Below, piece after piece: positions 1 through 4,525 of a stretch of 7,355 nucleotides of DNA. The notes beneath the pieces are model-generated. The model was not told the DNA's origin and searched no databases. It saw nothing but the letters and a program-made list of their open reading frames with translations. The DNA lies in NCBI GenBank assembly GCA_937944035.1, contig CALDZQ010000101.1, positions 1 through 7,355 of the forward strand, in the 5' to 3' direction. The position numbers and the translations under genes are program-made. How positions within the stretch are numbered: position 1 is the first letter of the stretch; each line of letters opens with the position of its first letter. Origin of the DNA: an uncultured Neomegalonema sp. (GTDB lineage: Bacteria; Pseudomonadota; Alphaproteobacteria; Rhodobacterales; Rhodobacteraceae).

Positions 1-723
1 ATGGATCGCCGACTCGCCCCGCATCTTGCCGATCAGCGCAGCACTCCCCGCAACCGCACCACCGACCGCATCGCCATGCCCGCCGATATATTTCGTCACC
101 GAGTGCATGATGAGATCAACGCCCAGCGCCGTGCAGTTCTGCCCGAACGGCGACGCAAACGTCGCATCACACGACACCAGCGCCCCGGCTGCATGGGCCA
201 GCTTTGCCACCGCCGCCAGATCGGTCAGACGGCCAATCGGGTTCACCGGACTCTCACAATGCACCAGCTTCGTCTCAGGCCGGATCGCCGCCGCCACCGC
301 CGCCATGTCAGACATATCGACCAGTGTCACATCAATCCCGAACCGTGGCAGCGTATCACGCGCCAGCTCGGCCACGCCCGCATAGGACACATCCGACACC
401 ACCGCATGATCGCCTGCCGACAGGAACGTCAGAAAAATCGAGGTCGCCGCCGCCATTCCCGACGCGAGGCACAGACAATCCTCCGTCCCCTCCAACGCCG
501 CAATCTTTCGTTCCAGCATCGTCACCGTCGGATTGGCCCAGCGCGCATAGAGGAAAGGCGAGTCCTCGCTCAAGTCATGTGCCGAGAACCCCGCCACCTG
601 ATCGGTCACAAAGGTCGATGACATATGCAGCGCAGGCGCGGACGCCCCCGTCGACGGGTCCGGCGCTTCCCCTGCATGAACAGCCGTCGTGCGCGGTCCG
701 TGCGAATCGTTTCGAATGGTCAT
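1..723 (-). CDS. Cys/Met metabolism PLP-dependent enzyme (methionine gamma-lyase / cystathionine gamma-synthase family), 3' end outside window
   Basis: Reading the minus strand from ATG at 723 gives 241 codons open to the window edge, about 60% of the usual ~400 residues. Seen: Tyr59 and Arg61 in YARWANPT, Gly89-Met90 in ASGMAAA, Tyr114, Glu157 in CESPVNP, Asp186 in CDATFASP, and the PLP-lysine Lys211 in HSVTKYIGGHGDAVGG, with Ser208 and Thr210. These numbers equal those usually quoted for Pseudomonas putida methionine gamma-lyase, implying a nearly gapless alignment (from memory). The lyase's catalytic Cys116 is Gly here, and Lys240-Asp241 would be Ile-His, so true methionine gamma-lyase activity is doubtful. 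Family members carry out gamma- or beta-elimination or replacement on sulfur amino acids in the cytoplasm; the exact substrate is not decidable. The start is supported by GAGGAG about 9 nt upstream. Plus-strand ORFs here are shadows. Confidence 0.92.
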   Translation of the reverse strand, partial: MTIRNDSHGPRTTAVHAGEAPDPSTGASAPALHMSSTFVTDQVAGFSAHDLSEDSPFLYARWANPTVTMLERKIAALEGTEDCLCLASGMAAATSIFLTFLSAGDHAVVSDVSYAGVAELARDTLPRFGIDVTLVDMSDMAAVAAAIRPETKLVHCESPVNPIGRLTDLAAVAKLAHAAGALVSCDATFASPFGQNCTALGVDLIMHSVTKYIGGHGDAVGGAVAGSAALIGKMRGESAIH

Positions 724-927
724 AATTCCGGCTCTCCTCAAGTTTCGGGCGCAGGCTTGAGGAGATTTCTTTGCAGTGCAACAAGAAAATAGGGCGTACA
801 AATTTAAGGCATCACGAAATTGTTCATTCGTTTGATAAAAATACGTTCTTTATCCGCCGTACTTTTAATATTGTTTTTTGGTTTCGCAGGCACTTTGGAC
901 CCAAGCAATATTTAGGGGTACGGAAAT
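724..927. other. Divergent intergenic region between PLP enzyme and Tad-like unit
   Basis: The 204 bp between two divergently oriented genes are clearly AT-rich, especially 780-915, and must hold promoters for both directions. I could not assign a convincing -35/-10 pair in either direction. Apart from the inverted repeat at 733-765 and the AGGGG ribosome binding site at 914-918, nothing else is identified. Short open frames crossing this region lack family features. Confidence 0.6.
733..765 (-). promoter_or_regulatory. Hairpin enclosing the Shine-Dalgarno of the PLP enzyme gene
   Basis: On the minus strand TCTCCTCAAG (765-756) is followed by a 13-nt loop and the exact complement CTTGAGGAGA (742-733), a perfect 10-bp inverted repeat. 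The second arm contains the GAGGAG ribosome binding site used by the ATG at 723. In the mRNA this stem would mask the site unless opened by a ligand, protein, RNA or temperature change. It does not look to me like the SAM-II or SAM/SAH riboswitches known in this group, so it is an unassigned candidate translational control element. Confidence 0.5.
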
Positions 928-2193
928 ATGCGATCATCGTTGGTAAAGTTCGGATCTTCCGAAAGCGGTTCTATGGCTGTTTTGGGTGCTGTTGTTTCAG
1001 GTGGGGTGATACTCGCCGGCGGGGTCGCGTTGGATCTGTCTCGCACGGCCACCGCGAAGACGGAACTCACACAAATCCTCCAAACCGCTTGCGAGCACGG
1101 CGCTATTGCAAGCGCTTCGGGAAGTAATCAGCGGGAAGTGCAACAGGTTGCGCGTTCATTCGCAAAAAATGCCTATGAAAGCTCATCCAACCTTTCAGGG
1201 GATGGCGAGCCTAGTGTCAAAGTCAAAAGCGGCGGGACAACAGTTGAGGTTGCGGACACCAGGACGGTGAATTACATCTTCGGCGGACTGACGGGCGTAA
1301 AAAGTCAAAACATCGAATCTGCCTTCACATGCAACGTTCCGAGCGCGCCGCTGAATATGGATGACCCGATTATCGGGTGTTCGGGTGATGCGATCCTTAT
1401 CACCAATGTGAACCGTTTCTCTATCGATGCGGATGCGGCTGATCAGTTGACCTCTTCGCGTCTGGTATCTGTTGCTTTGATCGACGAGAACGACGCTTTA
1501 GCGCACCGGGTTCTGGTTGGCGACGGGGCGCAGGAACGCCATAATTATACTGGACTTACGACGGATTCGAAAATTGTCATTCAGCCGGTTGTGAATGGTG
1601 TCGCGGTTCCGCAAGTTTGCATCCCGCAACCGCCTTCCGGCAATCCGGGTGCGGGCAACCCCGGTAGCGGGGGCAATCCTGGTGGCGGGGGCAATCCTGG
1701 TGGCGGCAATCCGGGTGGTGGCGCTTCCAGCGCCGGCGCTTGCTTGACCGGTCCGGTCTCCGGTTCGGCGGCAGGCAGGGAATTGGGTTTTGATACCGAC
1801 GGGAGTTACCAAGCCTTCTTCATCGACCAAAACGCGGGTGCAACAAGCGGCGGCGTTTCCAACGGCGCATCTGTTGCAACGACATCGGCCAGCCTTGACG
1901 GCGAGGGCGTCATCAGCGGATCAGCGGCGGTCGGTGACGGATCATCCGCTTCGTGCAGTGCAATTCTGACTTCTAGTACTGATGTGTCCGGTACATCCAC
2001 TGCGAGCGGGGACGAGACTAACACCTCAATGGATACAGGTGTCACCGATAACGGCGATGGAACCTCGACGGCAACAACAGACGGGACATGTGGGGCCGGT
2101 TCGGGCAATTCTAGAGGTAACGGTAACGCAAGAGGTAGGGGGCAAGGCAGTTCTGTACGGTCTGTTACGACCATGAATTGCAGTGCCCAATAG
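928..2193 (+). CDS. TadG-like pilus-assembly / surface protein with Gly-rich NPG repeats
   Basis: 421 residues; ATG preceded by AGGGG at 914-918, 9 nt away. The N-terminus has a short basic stretch, then a hydrophobic segment (about 16-33) ending in GGVALDLSRT, the signature of TadG/TadE-like pilus-assembly proteins. It is followed by a region of about 40-80 with helical character. Unlike its two neighbours it has Leu, not Glu, at +5 after Gly14, so prepilin-peptidase cleavage is not expected; TadG proteins are normally left as membrane-anchored, mostly periplasmic proteins. Residues 238-265 hold five NPG-Gly repeats, then a Ser/Thr/Gly-rich low-complexity half with a DNGDGTST motif (374-381) and a basic RGN/RGRG tail (about 396-405). 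Eight cysteines (55, 135, 151, 231, 272, 343, 388, 418) could form disulfides. I see no von Willebrand A metal site, which many TadG proteins carry. First gene of a probable three-gene operon. Confidence 0.85.
   Translation: MRSSLVKFGSSESGSMAVLGAVVSGGVILAGGVALDLSRTATAKTELTQILQTACEHGAIASASGSNQREVQQVARSFAKNAYESSSNLSGDGEPSVKVKSGGTTVEVADTRTVNYIFGGLTGVKSQNIESAFTCNVPSAPLNMDDPIIGCSGDAILITNVNRFSIDADAADQLTSSRLVSVALIDENDALAHRVLVGDGAQERHNYTGLTTDSKIVIQPVVNGVAVPQVCIPQPPSGNPGAGNPGSGGNPGGGGNPGGGNPGGGASSAGACLTGPVSGSAAGRELGFDTDGSYQAFFIDQNAGATSGGVSNGASVATTSASLDGEGVISGSAAVGDGSSASCSAILTSSTDVSGTSTASGDETNTSMDTGVTDNGDGTSTATTDGTCGAGSGNSRGNGNARGRGQGSSVRSVTTMNCSAQ
1639..1722 (+). repeat. Imperfect tandem repeat encoding Gly-Asn-Pro-Gly units
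   Basis: Five degenerate units built on GGCAATCCnGGTGGCGG encode NPG followed by two to four Gly, Ala or Ser (Asn239, 244, 250, 256 and 261). Unit length varies by whole codons (15 or 18 bp), so copy changes would keep the frame. It probably forms a flexible linker between the membrane-proximal and distal halves of the TadG-like protein. Confidence 0.75.
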
Positions 2194-2214
2194 CCTTTGT
2201 GTGGAGCGAAAATA

Positions 2215-2679
2215 ATGGAAAAATCCGGTCAGGAGCGCGCAAAATTTGCGCGCTTCGTGAAAAACAAAGACGGCATCTTCTCGATCGAGATGGCGGTGCT
2301 TCTTGCCCCGCTTATGCTGTCCGCATTGTTCGTCTTAGATATTGCGCGCGCCTACATCATCGGCAGCTCGGTTGACGCGGCAACAACCAAAATCATGAGC
2401 AAGGCGCGCTTGGGCGACCTCGCGAACCTCAAGCGGGACACATTTTGCGATGATTTCAATATCACGTTCTGCGACATGGATAAGTTTGGGCTGCGCATTG
2501 AACCGTTGGCTTACCAGTACACAGGCAAGCCCTCACCGGGGGAGTTTTCAGTCAATCCCCCCCCCGGAAAAGATCCGGTACTCATCAAGTTGCAAGTCAG
2601 GGTCGATCCTTTTTTCAAGTACGGTCGTTCGGAGGACGCGTTCTTTGTTTCAGCAGGGGCTTTCACACATGCAAACTAA
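2215..2679 (+). CDS. TadE-like pseudopilin (first of two)
   Basis: 154 residues from ATG 2215, chosen over the upstream TTG at 2197 because GGAG (2203-2206) lies 8 nt before it. The N-terminus is basic (about 8-18), then KDG at 18-20 followed by IFSIEM. Gly20 with Glu at +5 (Glu25) is the type IV prepilin/pseudopilin cleavage pattern recognised by TadV/CpaA-type peptidases. A hydrophobic helix runs about 26-50. Cys78 and Cys86 in the exported part may pair. TadE-family pseudopilins are inner-membrane or periplasmic helpers of Flp/Tad pilus biogenesis. The gene begins 21 nt after the TadG-like stop and overlaps the next gene by 11 nt. Codons 115-117 are encoded by an uninterrupted run of nine C (2557-2565). 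Confidence 0.85.
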   Translation: MEKSGQERAKFARFVKNKDGIFSIEMAVLLAPLMLSALFVLDIARAYIIGSSVDAATTKIMSKARLGDLANLKRDTFCDDFNITFCDMDKFGLRIEPLAYQYTGKPSPGEFSVNPPPGKDPVLIKLQVRVDPFFKYGRSEDAFFVSAGAFTHAN

Positions 2680-3208
2680 AGCGCGGCGTCGGTTTCTGAG
2701 GTCAGAAAAAGGGGTGGCCGCGATAGAATTCGCGTTCATTTTTCCGATCTTCGCGCTCGCAATCGTCGGCGTATCTGATCTTGTGGCGGCCGTAAAACTT
2801 GATCGTGATTTGAAACGCATGAGTGCTTCTATCGCGCATTTGGCCACCAGAACGGGTTACATCGGATTTAGTGAAAAATACGATATAAATGCCAGTATTG
2901 TTGACGTTTTCGGGAGTTCTTGGGAAGAAAAATATGAGTTTGCGGTTCAAGGGGTGACGAACAGAGACGGTAAGCTGGAAGTGGATTGGACATGGGAAGC
3001 GTTCGGGAAGGTGGCACTGCCAAACCCGGAAGATTACTTTGCCGGCAGCTTGCCCGAAAACCGGGGTGGTGTGCTTGTTCAAATTCAGACCCAATACTCA
3101 TCTTTCTTCAATACAGGCGGCTTCGGTAACTACACGCTGACCGGAACGCACGCGGCAACCTCCGCCAGCGCATCGCGCATCACTCTCAGCGTTGGAAATT
3201 CGTTCTGA
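2669..3208 (+). CDS. TadE-like pseudopilin (second of two)
   Basis: 179 residues from ATG 2669. The same frame is open upstream to 2450, but that part reads out of frame through the preceding TadE gene. ATG 2669 has AGGGG (2655-2659) 9 nt before it and yields a proper N-terminus. RSEKG followed by VAAIEF gives Gly15 with Glu20 at +5, the pseudopilin processing pattern; a hydrophobic helix covers about 21-38 with the typical Pro26. The exported remainder (about 40-179) has no cysteines and a Gly/Ser/Thr-rich end (GFGNYTLTGTHAATSAS). The 11-nt overlap with the upstream gene suggests translational coupling, so the two proteins may be made in fixed ratio. The middle of this gene is unusually AT-rich for the window (about 37% G+C at 2881-2940). 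Confidence 0.85.
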   Translation: MQTKARRRFLRSEKGVAAIEFAFIFPIFALAIVGVSDLVAAVKLDRDLKRMSASIAHLATRTGYIGFSEKYDINASIVDVFGSSWEEKYEFAVQGVTNRDGKLEVDWTWEAFGKVALPNPEDYFAGSLPENRGGVLVQIQTQYSSFFNTGGFGNYTLTGTHAATSASASRITLSVGNSF

Positions 3209-3232
3209 GTCGCTGCCGTGTCCGCATGTGGT

Positions 3233-3257
3233 GCGCGGTTGACGTGAACCGCGCTTT
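3233..3257 (+). terminator. Candidate terminator of the Tad-like unit
   Basis: Perfect 8-bp stem GCGCGGTT / AACCGCGC with a 6-nt GACGTG loop, followed by only three T. It lies 24 nt after the second TadE stop. The short T-tract makes it a weak intrinsic terminator by itself; the repeat hairpins downstream may help end transcription. Confidence 0.45.
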
Positions 3258-3273
3258 ACCTGCCTGCACAACG

Positions 3274-3395
3274 CTCTCGTGTTTTTCTGTCGCGATTTCC
3301 GGGTCGCAAGGTGCTTTCACCTTGCTTGAAATCGTTCTCGTGTTTTTCTGTCGCGATTTCCGAGTCGCAAGATGCTTCCACCTTGCTTGAAATCG
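3274..3395. repeat. Two tandem copies of a 61-bp hairpin-forming repeat
   Basis: Copies at 3274-3334 and 3335-3395 differ at four positions. Each can fold from CGATTTC to GAAATCG: an outer 7-bp stem enclosing an inner stem GCAAGGTG / CACCTTGC with loop CTTT. Folds span 3293-3334 and 3354-3395. In copy 2 the inner stem has one A-C mismatch and the loop is CTTC. Sequence just before copy 1 (about 3256-3273) resembles the end of the unit and may be a decayed third copy. No coding sequence is convincing here. It could be a dispersed intergenic palindromic element, a transcript-processing site, or a relic of local duplication. Confidence 0.8.
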
Positions 3396-3434
3396 CCTTA
3401 ATGTTGTCTTCATCCAACCGGATGGAGATACCAG

Positions 3435-4235
3435 ATGCGCCGTATCCTGACCGCCTTCTCCCTCGCCGCCGCGTTGCTGGCCCCTGCCGCCGCACGCGCC
3501 TCGGACTGTTTCCAACTCGCCCAAGCCGCACAGCCGCTGTTCCACAAAGCCGCTGTCACGCTTGAGGCCGAGCAAGTCCTGATCCGCTATATCGCCCATT
3601 CCTCCTATCTGATCGAGAATGCGGAAGGATTGCAGATCGTCACCGACTGGTCCGGTGATTTCGAGCATAAGCTCGACCGGCAGCCCGATGTCATCACCAT
3701 GAACCACGCCCACGAGACCCACTGGACCGCCTTCCCGGACGAGGAAATCGGCCACGCCCTCAAGGGATGGGGCGAGGAGGGCAAACCCCGCCGTCATTTC
3801 CTGCGCCTCGGCGAGACGCTGATCCGCAACGTCCCCACCGACATTCGCGGGTACGGCTATGATGGGGATGGGGGCGAGCCGTTCGGCAATTCGATCTTCC
3901 TGTTCGAGGTGGGCGATCTGTGCATCGGCCATCTCGGCCATATCCACCACAGTCCCACGGAGGAACAGTTCGCCCTGCTGGGCCGTCTCGATGTGGTCAT
4001 GGTTCCCGTGGATGGCACATGGACGCTGGGCATCGACGAATTGCTTCCCCTCCTCAAACGCCTGCGCGCCCAGGTCGTCCTGCCCATGCACGCCTTTGGC
4101 CGCCATACGCTGAACGAGTTCCTCAGCGGTATGAAAGATAGCTTTGCAGTCAAATACTTAGATGGAAACGAGTTTGTCTTGTCACAAAAGACCTTGCCTG
4201 AAAGCCCCACTGTGTTCGTGCCGCAGGGCTTGTAA
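3435..4235 (+). CDS. Exported metallo-beta-lactamase-fold hydrolase
   Basis: 266 residues; ATG 3435 preceded by GGAG (3424-3427) with 7-nt spacing. A Sec signal peptide is evident: MRR, a hydrophobic core 4-19 and a likely cut after ARA (residue 22), so the protein probably acts in the periplasm. MBL-fold landmarks: HSSYLIE (55-61), the metal motif HAHETH (91-96), GHLGHIHH (165-172), VDG (192-194) and MHAFG (218-222). The canonical HxHxDH aspartate is Thr95 here, while the three histidines are kept. In overall layout it resembles UlaG/L-ascorbate-lactonase-like hydrolases, but the substrate cannot be told. It stands alone, between the 61-bp repeats and an apparently antisense-oriented small transcription unit. 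Confidence 0.85.
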   Translation: MRRILTAFSLAAALLAPAAARASDCFQLAQAAQPLFHKAAVTLEAEQVLIRYIAHSSYLIENAEGLQIVTDWSGDFEHKLDRQPDVITMNHAHETHWTAFPDEEIGHALKGWGEEGKPRRHFLRLGETLIRNVPTDIRGYGYDGDGGEPFGNSIFLFEVGDLCIGHLGHIHHSPTEEQFALLGRLDVVMVPVDGTWTLGIDELLPLLKRLRAQVVLPMHAFGRHTLNEFLSGMKDSFAVKYLDGNEFVLSQKTLPESPTVFVPQGL

Positions 4236-4243
4236 ATCCGCAC

Positions 4244-4269
4244 AAAAAAAGGGCGGCTTGCGCCGCCCT
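4244..4269 (-). terminator. Intrinsic terminator, minus-strand polarity
   Basis: On the minus strand AGGGCGGC, loop GCAA and GCCGCCCT (4269-4250) are followed by a run of seven T (4250-4244). This is a textbook intrinsic terminator for leftward transcription. Plus-strand transcription leaving the MBL hydrolase gene would meet the same stem but no U-tract (next bases GAAGTCC), so it is at best weak in that direction. No conventional leftward gene lies upstream, which is why a small transcript is proposed for 4243-4361. Confidence 0.75.
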
Positions 4270-4298
4270 GAAGTCCTGAGAAAAGTGAACACTCCAAC

Positions 4299-4361
4299 CT
4301 AGTAGCAATCTCCGTGCCAGAAGGTCGCCGCAGCGGAATAGAGTATCACCGGAAAGTACAC
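4299..4361 (-). CDS. Possible leaderless 20-residue membrane-type micro-ORF
   Basis: GTG at 4361 down to TAG at 4301-4299 encodes 20 residues: an apolar stretch (VYFPVILYSAAATF) followed by WHGDCY. The frame is closed upstream by TGA only ten codons earlier. The start codon coincides with the predicted transcription start, as in leaderless messages. A frame of this length occurs easily by chance, so it is listed only as an alternative reading of the small transcript. Confidence 0.15.
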   Translation of the reverse strand: MYFPVILYSAAATFWHGDCY

Positions 4362-4367
4362 GTGTAC
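4356..4367. promoter_or_regulatory. 12-bp perfect palindrome over the predicted start site (operator-like)
   Basis: GTACACGTGTAC is fully self-complementary. Its centre lies between 4361 and 4362, which is the predicted +1/-1 of the leftward promoter. A dimeric repressor bound here would block initiation. It could also serve the rightward FAD oxidoreductase gene, whose ATG is 159 bp away. The binding protein is unknown. Confidence 0.35.
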
Positions 4368-4396
4368 GTTATACGAGCTTTCTTTTCCTCATGCAA
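4368..4396 (-). promoter_or_regulatory. Sigma70-type promoter, leftward
   Basis: Minus strand: TTGCAT (4396-4391) as -35, a spacer of exactly 17 nt, then TATAAC (4373-4368) as -10. Each hexamer differs from consensus in one or two positions (TTGACA, TATAAT). It points away from the FAD oxidoreductase gene and towards the leftward terminator at 4269-4244. Confidence 0.5.
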
Positions 4397-4525
4397 CAGC
4401 AGATCGCATTAACCCTGTAATTTTCAATATTCCGCCTACTGCCGTGTTGAGGGGGTTCGATCTGGCCAAATGCCGTGATTTGGTTCAGACATAAACGGAT
4501 TATTGATTCAGCGAAGGCAAAGCGG

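Larger units (their letters stand above)
4243..4361 (-). ncRNA. Putative small RNA or leaderless micro-ORF transcript
   Basis: A minus-strand promoter at 4396-4368 and the terminator at 4269-4244 bracket about 118 nt with no conventional gene, the layout of a free-standing small RNA. The predicted start (7 nt after the -10) is the G at 4361. That G also opens a GTG-initiated frame of 20 codons ending at TAG 4299, with hydrophobic residues first and ending in WHGDCY. It could therefore be a leaderless micro-protein message instead. No ATG and no well-placed ribosome binding site exist inside. I do not recognise an Rfam family. Everything rests on promoter and terminator patterns, so expression is unproven. 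Confidence 0.45.

Noticed and set aside
1..621. Long plus-strand open frames over the first 725 bases (206 and 173 residues)
   Set aside because: Arg/His- or Pro/Ser-rich translations without family features; the minus strand of the same region encodes a clear PLP enzyme with its catalytic motifs.
733..765. Known SAM-II or SAM/SAH riboswitch before the PLP enzyme
   Set aside because: The leader lacks the pseudoknot sequences I recall for these classes; only a simple perfect hairpin is visible.
1806..2174. 122-residue minus-strand frame opposite the TadG-like gene
   Set aside because: Product of the repetitive Ser/Thr/Gly codons read backwards; no start signals.
2450..2668. Upstream extension of the second TadE frame
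   Set aside because: It overlaps the first TadE gene out of frame, and the start at 2669 has its own ribosome binding site and a normal pseudopilin N-terminus.
3274..3395. CRISPR array
   Set aside because: The units are directly adjacent with no spacers, are 61 bp long, number only two, and no cas genes are present.
3186..4106. 306-residue minus-strand open frame
   Set aside because: It is the complement of the MBL hydrolase gene, crosses the 61-bp repeats and the end of the TadE gene, and has no recognisable motifs.
4475..4525. GTG start 17 codons upstream for the FAD oxidoreductase
   Set aside because: No good ribosome binding site, and the basic extension matches no family N-terminus; ATG 4526 has GAAGG at proper spacing.
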